A stretch of DNA of 64,000 nucleotides from Hyphomicrobiales bacterium (GCA_947447895.1 CANFLM010000001.1:26875-90874); one strand, 5' to 3'; positions 34,991 through 44,107 are shown, numbered from the stretch's first letter. Numbers and translations: made by a program. Notes: a model not told the origin generated them from the sequence alone.

Positions 34991-36046
34991 CTAAGACCGG
35001 CTGAACGGCAGGCCTGATACGATCGCGCGCAACCATTGGTCGGACTGGAAATGTCCGTTCAGCGAGATGCGCGGCAGCGTCATCATCGATATGGCGGTTT
35101 TGGGTCCATGGGCCTTGATCGGCCACACATGTCCCGGGCGGGTCGTCACGGCTGTCTGATAACCGGCTTGTTGCACCAGATCGATATCGCGCTGGGAAAA
35201 GCATCGAGTGCCCCCTGAGGGATAGGAAAAGTGTCGGGGCATTGTGCCGAGGGCTTGCGAAATTGTGATCCTGCTTGTCCCGATCTCCTGTCGGGCCTGC
35301 TCATCGCAGATTTGCGACAGAATGGGGTGGGTCAGTGTGTGCGATCCGATTGTGATGGAGGGATCATTGCCGAGCGCGGCAAGCTCGTTCCAGCTTGCGC
35401 ATATTTTGGCCGGAGTCTGGCGCGAGGGGGCGCTCGATTGGCCACGCAAGCCGTCGAGCAATGCAGGCCATTGCGGCGACGGGGTCGCGGAAAAAATCTT
35501 GCGAAGCCTATGATAAGCCTTTGTTTTTTCGGCAACAGATCCTGTCGCCATCACGATGCTGTGGGGCCCCATCCGCAGGCGGATCGTCGCCTGTTCGGCA
35601 ATCGCCTCTTCCAGTTCCAGCCACCAGATCCGGCCTTGGCCCTGCGCATAGTCGCTGGTGATATAGAGGGTCCAGGGACAATGGTGTTGACGTAGGATCG
35701 GCGAGGCATGCTCCAGCACATCGCGATAGCCATCATCGAAGGTCACAACAAAAAACGGTTTGGCCTGCGGGGAATTTCGGGTGAGGCGTTCGGGAAGTTG
35801 GTCAATCGAAAGGGGTTCAAATCCGGATTTTTGAAAGAATGTCAGGCTATGATCCAGAAATTCTGGGGTGACATCCAGAAACTGGTTGGGTGCAAAAGCG
35901 CTGGACTGTTGCGGCCTGACCCTGTGGAGTGTCAGGATAAACCCGCGACCCTGTTTCAAGCCCACCATGCCAAGGCCGGAAAGCCATCGGTCCGCCTGCA
36001 ATAATCCCATCATTTCTAGACCCGTATGCATCATTCTGTATCGCAT
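34991..36046 (-). CDS. polysaccharide deacetylase (CE4-like)
   Basis: 351 residues. The NodB-type catalytic domain begins with GFILTLHRVRP, then FFVVTFDDGYRDVLEHASPIL (motif TFDDG with catalytic Asp pair) and TIGSHTLTHPIL (zinc-binding H-x-x-x-H). FSYPSGG carries the R/P-x-G motif near the C-terminus. It would remove acetyl groups from N-acetylated sugars of the polysaccharide or a cell-wall polymer. It is transcribed towards the sugar transferase, with a 240-bp gap, so it may have its own promoter. The upstream DNA is very AT-rich. No signal peptide is visible. Confidence 0.87.
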   Translation of the reverse strand: MRYRMMHTGLEMMGLLQADRWLSGLGMVGLKQGRGFILTLHRVRPQQSSAFAPNQFLDVTPEFLDHSLTFFQKSGFEPLSIDQLPERLTRNSPQAKPFFVVTFDDGYRDVLEHASPILRQHHCPWTLYITSDYAQGQGRIWWLELEEAIAEQATIRLRMGPHSIVMATGSVAEKTKAYHRLRKIFSATPSPQWPALLDGLRGQSSAPSRQTPAKICASWNELAALGNDPSITIGSHTLTHPILSQICDEQARQEIGTSRITISQALGTMPRHFSYPSGGTRCFSQRDIDLVQQAGYQTAVTTRPGHVWPIKAHGPKTAISMMTLPRISLNGHFQSDQWLRAIVSGLPFSRS

Positions 36047-36654
36047 ATGATTTGTGGCCTTTTTCAGTATATTCTAAGTATTAATTAGTTTTAATGGTAA
36101 TTTTGAAATATAAAATTCAATATTATTTTTATTTAAAAAACGAAATTTCATATTTATTATTATTTTATTCGTATTGATCATAATATTGGTTGTTTTAATT
36201 TATTTAAAATCGATCATCATCAAGGTCTTATTGTAAATTTATCTGTTTATGATTTTCCTCGTTCAAGGATATGACACATGCCAATTTATTCCAATAATCT
36301 AAGTCCACCGCTGTGCTGATCTTGGAGGGCAAATTCGAGACATCCAACCTGTGGAACGGAGCCACAGGGACCGGGGAGGCCTCCTATCCATGCGTGGGCC
36401 TTCGGGCAGGAGCAATGATGGTCCCATATTGTTTCGACGGTCACCAGGTGTTCCGGGCTGCGACCCGAACAGTCCCGATGCGACGACCGTGTTTCCGGCA
36501 GATCCCGAGATTGGATCAATCCGCCCCATTGGGGCCGCGCCCGATCCGGTATCTGTCAACCAGACCCTGATCGATCTACGCATCGGCCACCGGTGTTTTT
36601 GAATTGACAGATAAAAATTTGAATCAATCGCATGTTTCTACCGCTTGAATCGGA
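36047..36654. other. 608-bp gap between polysaccharide locus and exporter operon
   Basis: 36,050-36,240 is strongly AT-rich. 36,280-36,600 is GC-rich and has long readings in several frames (minus strand: GRIDPISGSAGNTVVASGLF; plus strand: AVLILEGKFETSNLWNGATG), but none has a ribosome site or a recognised family. It could be a degraded gene. TTGACA at 36604-36609 is a possible -35 box for the exporter operon, without a convincing -10. Confidence 0.35.
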
Positions 36655-37917
36655 ATGTTGATGGACAGAAATATTGAGAGCGATAATGCCGATGGTCGAA
36701 ATTCCCTATGGGCGTTGCTGTGGTCCTATCGCTGGTTTTTGATCGTTGCATTTGTGGTGGTGCTGTTTGCTGGCTGGCAGGTTATGCGGATGGTGTTCGG
36801 ACCGGCGGTGGTTGTCGAACAGATCAAACGGGGCAATCTGGTGCAGACGGTGGTGGCCAGCGGCCATTTCGAGACCCCATACCGCGTCGACATCGGCAGC
36901 CAGATCACGGGAGTTGTCTCCGACGTGCTGGTTGATGAGGGCGATCAGGTGCAGGCGGGTCAAATCCTCGTCAAGATTGAAGCCAGTGAACTCCAGGCCA
37001 CAGTGGTGCAGGCCAGAGGCAGTTTGGATCAGGCCGAAGCCCATATGCGTCAGTTGACCGAGATGACCCTACCAACCGCTCAAGAAAACCTGATCGGGGC
37101 ACAGGCGACCTTGCGGGAGGTCGAAAAAAACTTCGAGCGCACCGACAGTCTCACAGCCAAGGGCTATGCCTCATCCTCGTCGCTGGATGGCGCGCAGAAA
37201 AATCTTGAACTGGCAAAAACACAGGTCCGGACCGCTCAATTGCAAATCTACAATGCCAGTCGGGGGGGCAGCGATTATGTCTATGCCCAGACCCAGATCG
37301 CCCAGGCCCGTGCCAATCTGGATACGGCCTTGTCGCGGCTGGCCTATGCCAGCATCACTGCCCCGCGTAACGGAGTTGTGATCAAACGGGTGGTCGAGCG
37401 TGGCATGGTGACCCAACCGGGCAAATCTTTGCTGGTGCTCGCCCCGGACGGTGAAACCCAATTGGTGATCCAGCTTGACGAGCGCAATCTGGGTCTGCTC
37501 CGCCTTGGCCAACCCGCTTTGGCATCGGCCGATGCCTATCCCGACCAGACCTTTGCCGCCACGGTGGCGTTTATCAATCCTGCAGTCGATATGTCGCGTG
37601 CCTCGGTGGAGGTCAAATTGACGGTCGGGAAACCGCCCGCCTATCTGCGGCAGGATATGACCGTATCGGTTGATATCGAGGTCGCACGTCGGGACCAGGT
37701 GCTGACCGTGCCAGCCCGTGGCCTGCACGAGGCGACAAGCAACCGGCCATGGATTTTGGGGATCAAAGAGGGGCGGGCGGTTAAACAGTTGGTGCGGATC
37801 GGCGTGCACGGCACCGCCTATGACGAGATTGTCGAGGGGGCGGGCGAGGGTGATGCCGTGATCCCTGTCGGAGCCGGGATCATGACAGGCCAACGTGTGC
37901 GGGCGGTTCTGCCATGA
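36655..37917 (+). CDS. HlyD/MacA-type periplasmic adaptor of an ABC exporter
   Basis: 420 residues. A single N-terminal membrane helix (FLIVAFVVVLFAGWQVM) is followed by the biotinyl-lipoyl half ETPYRVDIGSQITGVVSDVLVDEGDQVQAGQILVKIE, a long alpha-hairpin coiled coil (about 120-220, LDQAEAHMRQ, KNFERTDSLTAKGYASSS) and a second lipoyl half ITAPRNGVVIKRVVERG. A beta-barrel and membrane-proximal domain complete the fold. This is the membrane-fusion protein plan of MacA and DevB. The gene order adaptor-permease-ATPase, all overlapping, shows one operon. Start may be the ATG two codons later (36661). Confidence 0.9.
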   Translation: MLMDRNIESDNADGRNSLWALLWSYRWFLIVAFVVVLFAGWQVMRMVFGPAVVVEQIKRGNLVQTVVASGHFETPYRVDIGSQITGVVSDVLVDEGDQVQAGQILVKIEASELQATVVQARGSLDQAEAHMRQLTEMTLPTAQENLIGAQATLREVEKNFERTDSLTAKGYASSSSLDGAQKNLELAKTQVRTAQLQIYNASRGGSDYVYAQTQIAQARANLDTALSRLAYASITAPRNGVVIKRVVERGMVTQPGKSLLVLAPDGETQLVIQLDERNLGLLRLGQPALASADAYPDQTFAATVAFINPAVDMSRASVEVKLTVGKPPAYLRQDMTVSVDIEVARRDQVLTVPARGLHEATSNRPWILGIKEGRAVKQLVRIGVHGTAYDEIVEGAGEGDAVIPVGAGIMTGQRVRAVLP

Positions 37918-39140
37918 CCTACGGCCTTCCGCTCGAATGGATTGTCGCGGTGCGATTTCTCTATGAAGGTCGGTTGCAGACCCTGTTCATCGTTGTCGGC
38001 ATCTCGATCGGGGTCGCGGTGATCGTGTTCATGTCGGCCATGCTGGCTGGTCTGGAAAACAATATCCTGAAACGCGTACTGACCACGCAGGCGCAAATCC
38101 AGGTGATCGCTCCCGATCAGGTGGCCCGTGCCTTGCGGGGTAAGGGCGAAGACATGGAGGATGCGACTGTCCAACGTCCAAGCCAGCGTGTTGCGCTGAT
38201 CGATCAATGGCAGAGCCTCGTCCGGTCTTTGCGGGCCGAGCCGGGCATAACCTTTGTGTCTCCCACGACAACGGGATCGGCTCTGGCCGTTCGCGGCGAG
38301 GCGAGCCGTTCCATCACCCTGATCGGCGTCGAGCCCGAGACCTATTTCCATATTGTCAAAATCCCCGATTATGTGGTGGCAGGCGATGCACGGCTGACCA
38401 GTGAAAGCATTCTGGTCGGGGTCGAGCTTGCCAAGGATCTGGGTGTCCGGGTCGGGGATAAAATCAACGTCACCGCTGCCAGTGGCGACCAGCGCGTGTT
38501 GACGATGACCGGCCTGCTGGATTTCGGCAACAAAGGCGCCAACCAGCGCAGCACCTATGTGGCTTTGCGCACGGCGCAATCGGTGATGGGCATGATCGGC
38601 GGTGTTACCTCGCTCGATATCAACCTGTATGACATTTATGCGGCGGAGGTGATGGCGCAATCCATCATGGCCTCGCATCGTGTGGTGGCCGAAAGCTGGA
38701 TCAAAACCAATGCGCAATTCTTCTCGGCCATTCAGGCGCAAAAGGCCACGAATACGCTGATCCGGCTGTTTGTCGGCCTCTCGGTCGCCTTCGGCATTGC
38801 CGCCGTGCTGGTGGTCTCGGTGATCCAGCGGTCCAAGGAGATCGGGATTTTGCGTGCCATGGGCACCACACGCGGGCAGATTATCCGGCTGTTCCTGTTG
38901 CAGGGCGGTTTGTTGGGCTTTGCCGGCTCGATGGTCGGGGCGGCGCTGGGGGCGGGCGGTCTGTTCTATTGGCATTCGGTCGCCCGCCAGTCAGACGGGA
39001 GCGAGCTGTTTCCCTTGATGCTGGAACTGCAATTGTTCGTCTACACCGCTATTCTGGCCACGTTGACCGGTCTGCTTGCGGCGATGGCTCCCGCCTTGCG
39101 GGCGGCCAAACTCGATCCTGTGGTGGCGATCCGTGGCTGA
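37914..39140 (+). CDS. ABC transporter permease (FtsX/MacB family)
   Basis: 408 residues. One N-terminal helix ([21 protein letters not shown]) is followed by a large periplasmic MacB_PCD domain (about 45-280) and then three C-terminal helices of the FtsX core: [51 protein letters not shown]. The last contains the cytoplasmic coupling motif typical of FtsX permeases ([10 protein letters not shown]). Its ATG lies within the stop region of the adaptor gene (4-bp overlap). The GTG start of the ATPase overlaps its own end. It exports or extracts an unknown substrate, probably lipid-like or a small molecule. Confidence 0.9.
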   Translation: MTYGLPLEWIVAVRFLYEGRLQTLFIVVGISIGVAVIVFMSAMLAGLENNILKRVLTTQAQIQVIAPDQVARALRGKGEDMEDATVQRPSQRVALIDQWQSLVRSLRAEPGITFVSPTTTGSALAVRGEASRSITLIGVEPETYFHIVKIPDYVVAGDARLTSESILVGVELAKDLGVRVGDKINVTAASGDQRVLTMTGLLDFGNKGANQRSTYVALRTAQSVMGMIGGVTSLDINLYDIYAAEVMAQSIMASHRVVAESWIKTNAQFFSAIQAQKATNTLIRLFVGLSVAFGIAAVLVVSVIQRSKEIGILRAMGTTRGQIIRLFLLQGGLLGFAGSMVGAALGAGGLFYWHSVARQSDGSELFPLMLELQLFVYTAILATLTGLLAAMAPALRAAKLDPVVAIRG

Positions 39141-39819
39141 TCATTTGTTGCGGCTCGAACAGATCAGCAAGGTCTACAATGCAGGCGAGCCATCGCAGAC
39201 CGAGGTGCTGCACGGCATTGATCTGGTGTTGGATGAAGGCGAATTTGTCGCCATTATGGGTCCGTCCGGTTCCGGCAAAAGCACGCTGCTCAACATTATC
39301 GGTCTGCTCGATCGCCCGACCAGCGGCAGGCTGTTGATCGGGGGGAAGGATACCGGCCTGCTCGACGATGCCGCGTTGACCCGTTTGCGCGGGGAAAGCA
39401 TCGGCTTTGTCTTCCAATACCACCACCTGATATCCGCCTTCACCGCGCTTGAAAATGTCATGATGCCGATGGTGGTGGAGCGCGGGTTCCCCGACCGTCA
39501 ATGCGAGGCCCGTGCCCGTCATCTGGTCGAGAGGGTCGGACTGGCCAAGGTGGCCGACCATCTGGCCACCAATATGTCGGGTGGCCAGCAGCAACGCATT
39601 GCCCTGGCCCGCGCCCTGGTGATGACCCCCCGGATTTTGCTGGCGGATGAACCGACCGGCAATCTCGATACCCAGTCAGCCGACGATGTGTTTGCCCTGA
39701 TGCGCGAGGTAAACACCAAAAGCCGCACTTGTTTCATCATTGTCACGCATAACAAGACAATGGCCGAGCGCTGCGACCGGATCATCGAAGTGGTAGATGG
39801 CCGGATCCATGAGCCATGA
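39133..39819 (+). CDS. ABC transporter ATP-binding protein (MacB/LolD-like)
   Basis: 228 residues. Walker A is [12 protein letters not shown], the Q-loop is FVFQYHHLI, the signature is [16 protein letters not shown] and Walker B is [13 protein letters not shown], followed by [14 protein letters not shown] (H-loop). The [10 protein letters not shown] form and the [15 protein letters not shown] insertion mark the LolD/MacB/FtsE subgroup. The start is GTG at 39133, overlapping the permease stop by 8 bp; the longer reading upstream is not in a plausible start context. It powers the adaptor-permease pair upstream. Confidence 0.9.
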   Translation: MADHLLRLEQISKVYNAGEPSQTEVLHGIDLVLDEGEFVAIMGPSGSGKSTLLNIIGLLDRPTSGRLLIGGKDTGLLDDAALTRLRGESIGFVFQYHHLISAFTALENVMMPMVVERGFPDRQCEARARHLVERVGLAKVADHLATNMSGGQQQRIALARALVMTPRILLADEPTGNLDTQSADDVFALMREVNTKSRTCFIIVTHNKTMAERCDRIIEVVDGRIHEP

Positions 39820-39925
39820 TTTGTCCTCGCAATTCATGACAGGCAGGGCCTGTCCTCCACGTGTCATCGGAGAAAGCAGTTCCGGAATTTCGATGCATCT
39901 TGACAAAATCATGGATCGGATCAAA

Positions 39926-39945
39926 AATCCAAAACGTTTTGGATT
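39926..39945. promoter_or_regulatory. perfect 20-bp palindrome, candidate LacI-family operator
   Basis: AATCCAAAACGTTTTGGATT is a perfect palindrome with central CG, the usual symmetry of LacI-family operators. It lies 63 bp ahead of the LacI-family gene at 40008 and upstream of the sugar importer operon, so autoregulation and control of the operon are likely. There is no T-tract that would make it a terminator. Confidence 0.7.
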
Positions 39946-40007
39946 CAACGGCCCAGCCCATTAACAAACAATGGCCGGAACTGGAACGGGGAGGATGAAA
40001 GCACGCT

Positions 40008-41018
40008 ATGTCGACCATTCGGGAACTGGCACAATCGTTGGGCCTGTCGATCACGACGGTGTCGCGCGCGCTGGATGATTATACCGATGTATCCGCGCTG
40101 ACACGCGCCCGGGTGCGGGCTGCGGCCGAGGCCTCGGGCTATCGCCCCAATGCCGCAGCAAGACGCTTGCGGCGCGGGATGACCGAGGTGGTCACGATGG
40201 TTCTGCCCACCGCGCATGGCCGGTTCGACGAGCCGCTTTACATCGAACTGCTGGCGGCGATGGGTCCGCATTTCGTCAAGGCGGGCTATGACCTGACCTT
40301 GCTGGCCGCCCCTCCGGGTGACGAGGAAATCAAGACCTATCGGCGGATTGTCGAGGGACGCCGTGCCGATGGCATTATTGTGGTGCGCGCGCGCCGCGAT
40401 GACGCGCGCATCCGCTATCTGTTGGGGACGGATACGCCTTTCGTGGTGATGGGCCGATCGGATGTGGCGGGCGATTATTCGCTGCTCGATGGCGACGGGA
40501 CCAAGGCTTTCGAGGTCGCAACCGAACGCTTGCTGGCTCTGGGCCACCGGCGCATCGTGCATCTGGCTGCGCCTTCGGCTTTTACTTTTGCCACCTTGCG
40601 CCGCACGGGCTACGAGGCGGCAATGCAGGCGGCGGGCCTGCAACCCTGCTCGGTTGAAAGTGCGGCCGAGACGGATCCGGCCTATGCGGTTGCCCTGAAC
40701 CTTCTGGGCGAAGCGAACCGCCCCACAGCCTTGTTGTGTGCGACCGACCGCATGGCCTATGGCGTGCTGAAAGCCGCCAGAGATCTGGGGCTGAGGGTGC
40801 CCGAAGATCTCTCTGTGATCGGGCATGACAACCTGCCGGCATCCGCGCGGACCGATCCGGCTTTGACGACCATGGAATTACCGCCCGCCGATACCGGCGA
40901 GCGGCTGGCCCTGATGCTGCTGGCCCGCATCAAGACCCCCGATGCCAAACCCGTTCACGATATCAGAGAGGTGCATCTGATCGAGCGTGGATCCATCGCA
41001 CCGCCCATGACCCACTGA
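40008..41018 (+). CDS. LacI family transcriptional regulator
   Basis: 336 residues. The N-terminal helix-turn-helix reads STIRELAQSLGLSITTVSRALDDYTDVSALTRARVRAAAEASGYRPN, with the hinge helix AAARRLRRGM. The rest is the periplasmic-binding-protein-like sugar sensor (VTMVLPTAHGRFDEPLYIEL, ADGIIVVRARRDD, RPTALLCATDRMAYGVL, LSVIGHDNLP). It probably represses its own gene and the ABC importer downstream, released by the transported sugar. It heads the operon and is followed after about 45 bp by the binding protein. The 20-bp palindrome upstream is the probable operator. Confidence 0.93.
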   Translation: MSTIRELAQSLGLSITTVSRALDDYTDVSALTRARVRAAAEASGYRPNAAARRLRRGMTEVVTMVLPTAHGRFDEPLYIELLAAMGPHFVKAGYDLTLLAAPPGDEEIKTYRRIVEGRRADGIIVVRARRDDARIRYLLGTDTPFVVMGRSDVAGDYSLLDGDGTKAFEVATERLLALGHRRIVHLAAPSAFTFATLRRTGYEAAMQAAGLQPCSVESAAETDPAYAVALNLLGEANRPTALLCATDRMAYGVLKAARDLGLRVPEDLSVIGHDNLPASARTDPALTTMELPPADTGERLALMLLARIKTPDAKPVHDIREVHLIERGSIAPPMTH

Positions 41019-41065
41019 CGACCAAGAAACCCGTTTAGACAATGACCATCCCAGGAGGAGACAAG

Positions 41066-42355
41066 ATGCGTAAATCGATTTTGCTGACCGGCGTTGCCGC
41101 CGTTTTCACGCTGGCTCTGGCCGGCACGATGCCTGTGGCCAAGGCCCAGGATCTGATCTTTCTGTCGACCCAGCTGCGGCCGATCGACGAGGCCCAGAAG
41201 GTGCGCGACGTAATTCTGAAAGGCGCGCCCAAAACCAGCTATGTGGTGGACGAGCCATCGCCGTTCACAGTGCGCATGAAGGCCGAGGTCGAGGCCAACA
41301 AGCACACGATCAGCCTGGTGGGCGCTCTGCATGGCGAGTTGCAGCCTTTGCTGCCGATGGGCGCGCTTGATCCGATCGACGATGTCGCCGCCAGCCTCAA
41401 GGACCGCGGTATTCCCTCAGGCCTGATGGAACTCGGCAAGCTCGGCACGGGCAAGCAGATGTATATTCCGTGGATGCAGGCGACCTATGTGATGGTGGTC
41501 AACAAAAAGGCCCTGCCGTTCCTGCCCGCAGGGGCCGATGTCAACGCCTTGACCTATCAGCAGCTGGCTGAATGGGGCAAAGCCATGAACGAGAAAACCG
41601 GACAGCGCCGTCTCGGCTTCCCGGTCGGCCCCAAGGGCCTGTTTGCCCGCTTCCTGCAGGGCAATCTCTATCCGTCCTACACCGCCTCGATGGTGACCGA
41701 ATACCGCTCGGCCGAAGCGGAAGTGATGTGGAACGATTTCAAGTCGGTCTGGGCGCAATCCAACCCCAATTCAACTTCTTACGACTTCATGCAGGAGCCT
41801 TTGATGGCGGGTGAAGTCTGGGTTGCCTGGGATCATATCGCCCGCGTGAAGGATGCCCTGCAGCAGGCCCCCAATGACTATCTGGTCGTTGCCCCGCCAG
41901 CCGGCCCCAAGGGCCGCTCCTATATGCCGGTCATTGCCGGTCTGGCGATTGCCAAAGGCGCACCCGACCGCAAGGGGGCTGCAGATCTGATCCTGCACCT
42001 GACCAAGCCGGAAACCCAGCTGATCACCGCCTCAGAGGTCGGCTTCTTCCCTGTGGTCAATGCCACTCTGCCGGCGACACTGTCTCCCGGTGTGAAACTG
42101 CTGGCCGAAGGCGTGGCCAAGACCCAGACGGCCAAGGATGCCGTGGTGGCTTTGTTGCCGGTGGGCTTGGGTGACAAGGGCGGCGAGTTCAACAAGGTTT
42201 TTGTCGACACCTTCCAGCGCATTGTCCTGCGCAACGAGCCGGTGCGTGCAACCCTTGATGCCCAGGCCGAAGTCATGCGCTCGATCATGGCTGCCACCAA
42301 GGCTCCGTGCTGGGCCCCGGATAAGGCCAGCGAAGGCGCTTGCCCTGTCAAATAA
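41066..42355 (+). CDS. ABC transporter sugar-binding protein
   Basis: 429 residues with a signal peptide (MRKSILLTGVAAVFTLALAGTMPVAKAQ). The body fits family 1 carbohydrate-binding proteins (MalE-like): YVVDEPSPFTVRMKAEVEA, TYVMVVNKKALPF, LAEWGKAMNEKTGQRRLG, EVWVAWDHIARVKDAL, GLAIAKGAPDRKGAADLI. It captures the substrate in the periplasm for the permeases that follow. ATG at 41066 is chosen because GGAGGAGACAAG precedes it; an in-frame ATG at 41042 lacks a site. A stable hairpin after the gene probably sets its higher expression over the permeases. Confidence 0.92.
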   Translation: MRKSILLTGVAAVFTLALAGTMPVAKAQDLIFLSTQLRPIDEAQKVRDVILKGAPKTSYVVDEPSPFTVRMKAEVEANKHTISLVGALHGELQPLLPMGALDPIDDVAASLKDRGIPSGLMELGKLGTGKQMYIPWMQATYVMVVNKKALPFLPAGADVNALTYQQLAEWGKAMNEKTGQRRLGFPVGPKGLFARFLQGNLYPSYTASMVTEYRSAEAEVMWNDFKSVWAQSNPNSTSYDFMQEPLMAGEVWVAWDHIARVKDALQQAPNDYLVVAPPAGPKGRSYMPVIAGLAIAKGAPDRKGAADLILHLTKPETQLITASEVGFFPVVNATLPATLSPGVKLLAEGVAKTQTAKDAVVALLPVGLGDKGGEFNKVFVDTFQRIVLRNEPVRATLDAQAEVMRSIMAATKAPCWAPDKASEGACPVK

Positions 42356-42374
42356 GGTCTAACCTCAATGAACC

Positions 42375-42400
42375 GGCACGCGGGTCTTTTCCCGCGTGCC
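42375..42400 (+). promoter_or_regulatory. stem-loop between binding-protein and permease genes
   Basis: GGCACGCGGG (42375-42384), loop TCTTTT, CCCGCGTGCC (42391-42400): perfect 10-bp stem. No T-tract follows, so read-through is expected. Hairpins here, as in malE-malF, protect the binding-protein mRNA and lower permease expression. Confidence 0.75.
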
Positions 42401-42426
42401 TCTGCTCCTCCCACCCCGGACACACC

Positions 42427-43275
42427 ATGCCGACCTCCCGCTGGCTGCCCTATCTGCTGATTGCTCCGGCAAGTGTGTTTCTTGCCGTCTTTTTTGCGGT
42501 CCCGCTGGTGCAGACAATTGTGCTGTCCTTCGATGGCGGCCCAGCGGGCCTGTGGGGCAATTACCAGCGGATGCTGGGTGATCTGAATTTCAACGTATCG
42601 CTGCGCAACACCTTCATGCTGGTGCTGACGGTGGTGCCCCTGCAAATGATGCTGGCCATCGGCATGGGGCTGATGCTGCAAAAAATGCAGAGGGGCCGCG
42701 AAGTGGTTCTGTGGATCTGGACAATCCCTCTGGGGGTGTCCGATCTGGCGGCCGGATTGGTCTGGTTGGCGATTTTGCAAAACACCGGCTATCTCAACAC
42801 GTTCTTGTTCCATCTCGGTGTCATAGACGGCCCGACGGCCTGGTTGAATTCCGAAACACCCATGACCCTGTTCATTGCGGTGGTGGTGGCCGAAATCTGG
42901 CGTTCAACGGCGGTGGTTCTGGTGATTATCGTGGCAGGCCTGCAACTGATCCCCAAGGAGTTCGGCGAGGCAGCCGATATTTTCGGGGCGAGTGCATGGC
43001 AGAAATTGACCCGCGTGACCCTGCCGATGCTCAAGCCCAGCCTGCAATCGGCCCTGATCCTGCGCACGGTGCTGGCCTTCGAGGTGTTTGCCGCGGTCTA
43101 TGCGATCGGCGGGCGCAATATTCCGGTGCTGGTGGGCGAGGCCTATGTCTGGCAGCGAGAGAACCAGAATTACAGCGTGGCAGCGGCCTATGCGGTGCTG
43201 ATCATGGTGATTTCGCTGGCGGCAACGGCGGTCTATCTTCGCCTTCTGCGCCAGAAGCCGGAGGCACAGGCATGA
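42427..43275 (+). CDS. ABC sugar transporter permease (MalF-like)
   Basis: 282 residues with six membrane helices. The EAA loop that contacts the ATPase is KEFGEAADIFGASAWQKLTRVTLPMLKPS (about 180-208). The N-terminus WLPYLLIAPASVFLAVFFAVPLV is typical of the MalF/UgpA half. ATG at 42427 is taken because the upstream in-frame extension covers the hairpin and has no homologous look. The stop TGA overlaps the ATG of the next permease (ATGA). Confidence 0.92.
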   Translation: MPTSRWLPYLLIAPASVFLAVFFAVPLVQTIVLSFDGGPAGLWGNYQRMLGDLNFNVSLRNTFMLVLTVVPLQMMLAIGMGLMLQKMQRGREVVLWIWTIPLGVSDLAAGLVWLAILQNTGYLNTFLFHLGVIDGPTAWLNSETPMTLFIAVVVAEIWRSTAVVLVIIVAGLQLIPKEFGEAADIFGASAWQKLTRVTLPMLKPSLQSALILRTVLAFEVFAAVYAIGGRNIPVLVGEAYVWQRENQNYSVAAAYAVLIMVISLAATAVYLRLLRQKPEAQA

Positions 43276-44093
43276 CAAAACCGGCAGGATCGTCTTTCAA
43301 GGGGTGGCTCTACGGTTCGGGCGTGGCGGTGCTGTGCGTCTGGGTGCTGTTGCCGATCGGCCTGATCGGTCTAGGGGCTTTCGGCGGGCGACCAGCCGTC
43401 TACCAATGGCCCAAAACCCTGATGCCAGCCAGCCTGTCCCTGGATCAGCTGGCGGTGTTTCTGAAAATCGATGGCGTCTGGAACGCCGCACTCAATTCGG
43501 TGCTGGCGGCCAGCATGACCATGGTTATGGCTTTGCTGCTGGGTGCTCCGGCAGGTTATGCATTGGCGCGTTTTTCCTTCCGGGGCGCGACGATGTTCCG
43601 GCTGATGATCCTGCTGACCCGCGCCTTTCCTCTGGCCATTCTGGCTTTGCCTTTGACGGTGCTGTTCATCCGCGCGGGGTTGTATGACACGGCCTTCGGC
43701 GTGTCGCTGGTCCATACAGCGCTGGCCTTGCCCTTCGCCGCCATGATCACCGCCAGCCTGTTTGCCGGTATTCCGCGCGAATTGGAGGAGGCCGCCTGGG
43801 TGTTCGGTTGCACCCGCTGGCAGGCCTTTGTCAAAGTCGTGCTGCCTCTGGCTCTTCCGGGCATGGCGGCGGCGGCGATTTTCGCCTTTGTGATTTCATG
43901 GAACGAGGTGTTTGCCGCCTCGGTCCTGACCGTGCAACAGCGCACATTGACGGCCTATCTGCTGACCGTGCTGTCGGAATCCCCGCTGCATTACCGCTTT
44001 GCGGGCGGGTTCATACTGATTGTGCCCTCGGTGGTGTTTATCTTTGCGGTGCGCCGCTATTTGTTCGCCCTGTGGGGCGTCACCAGTCGCTAA
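43272..44093 (+). CDS. ABC sugar transporter permease (MalG-like)
   Basis: 273 residues, six helices. The EAA motif is RELEEAAWVFGCTRWQAFVKVVLPLALPGM. The C-terminus (YLFALWGVTSR) is short, as in many MalG partners. It pairs with the permease before it, whose stop overlaps this start by 4 bp. A longer open reading upstream of ATG 43272 is only the other frame of the previous gene. The ATPase gene starts 14 bp downstream. Confidence 0.92.
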   Translation: MTKPAGSSFKGWLYGSGVAVLCVWVLLPIGLIGLGAFGGRPAVYQWPKTLMPASLSLDQLAVFLKIDGVWNAALNSVLAASMTMVMALLLGAPAGYALARFSFRGATMFRLMILLTRAFPLAILALPLTVLFIRAGLYDTAFGVSLVHTALALPFAAMITASLFAGIPRELEEAAWVFGCTRWQAFVKVVLPLALPGMAAAAIFAFVISWNEVFAASVLTVQQRTLTAYLLTVLSESPLHYRFAGGFILIVPSVVFIFAVRRYLFALWGVTSR

Positions 44094-44107
44094 GGGAGGC
44101 GCGCGCT

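Noticed and set aside
34890..35204. minus-strand reading overlapping the end of the deacetylase gene
   Set aside because: It is another frame of the deacetylase C-terminus, which has clear motifs in the frame chosen.
39926..39945. palindrome as a terminator of the exporter operon
   Set aside because: No T-tract follows on either strand and it lies over 100 bp after the ATPase stop, close to a LacI gene. An operator is the simpler reading.
42711..43271. upstream extension of the second sugar permease to 42711
   Set aside because: The extension is another frame of the first permease. The ATG at 43272, overlapping the stop as ATGA, gives a normal MalG-like N-terminus.
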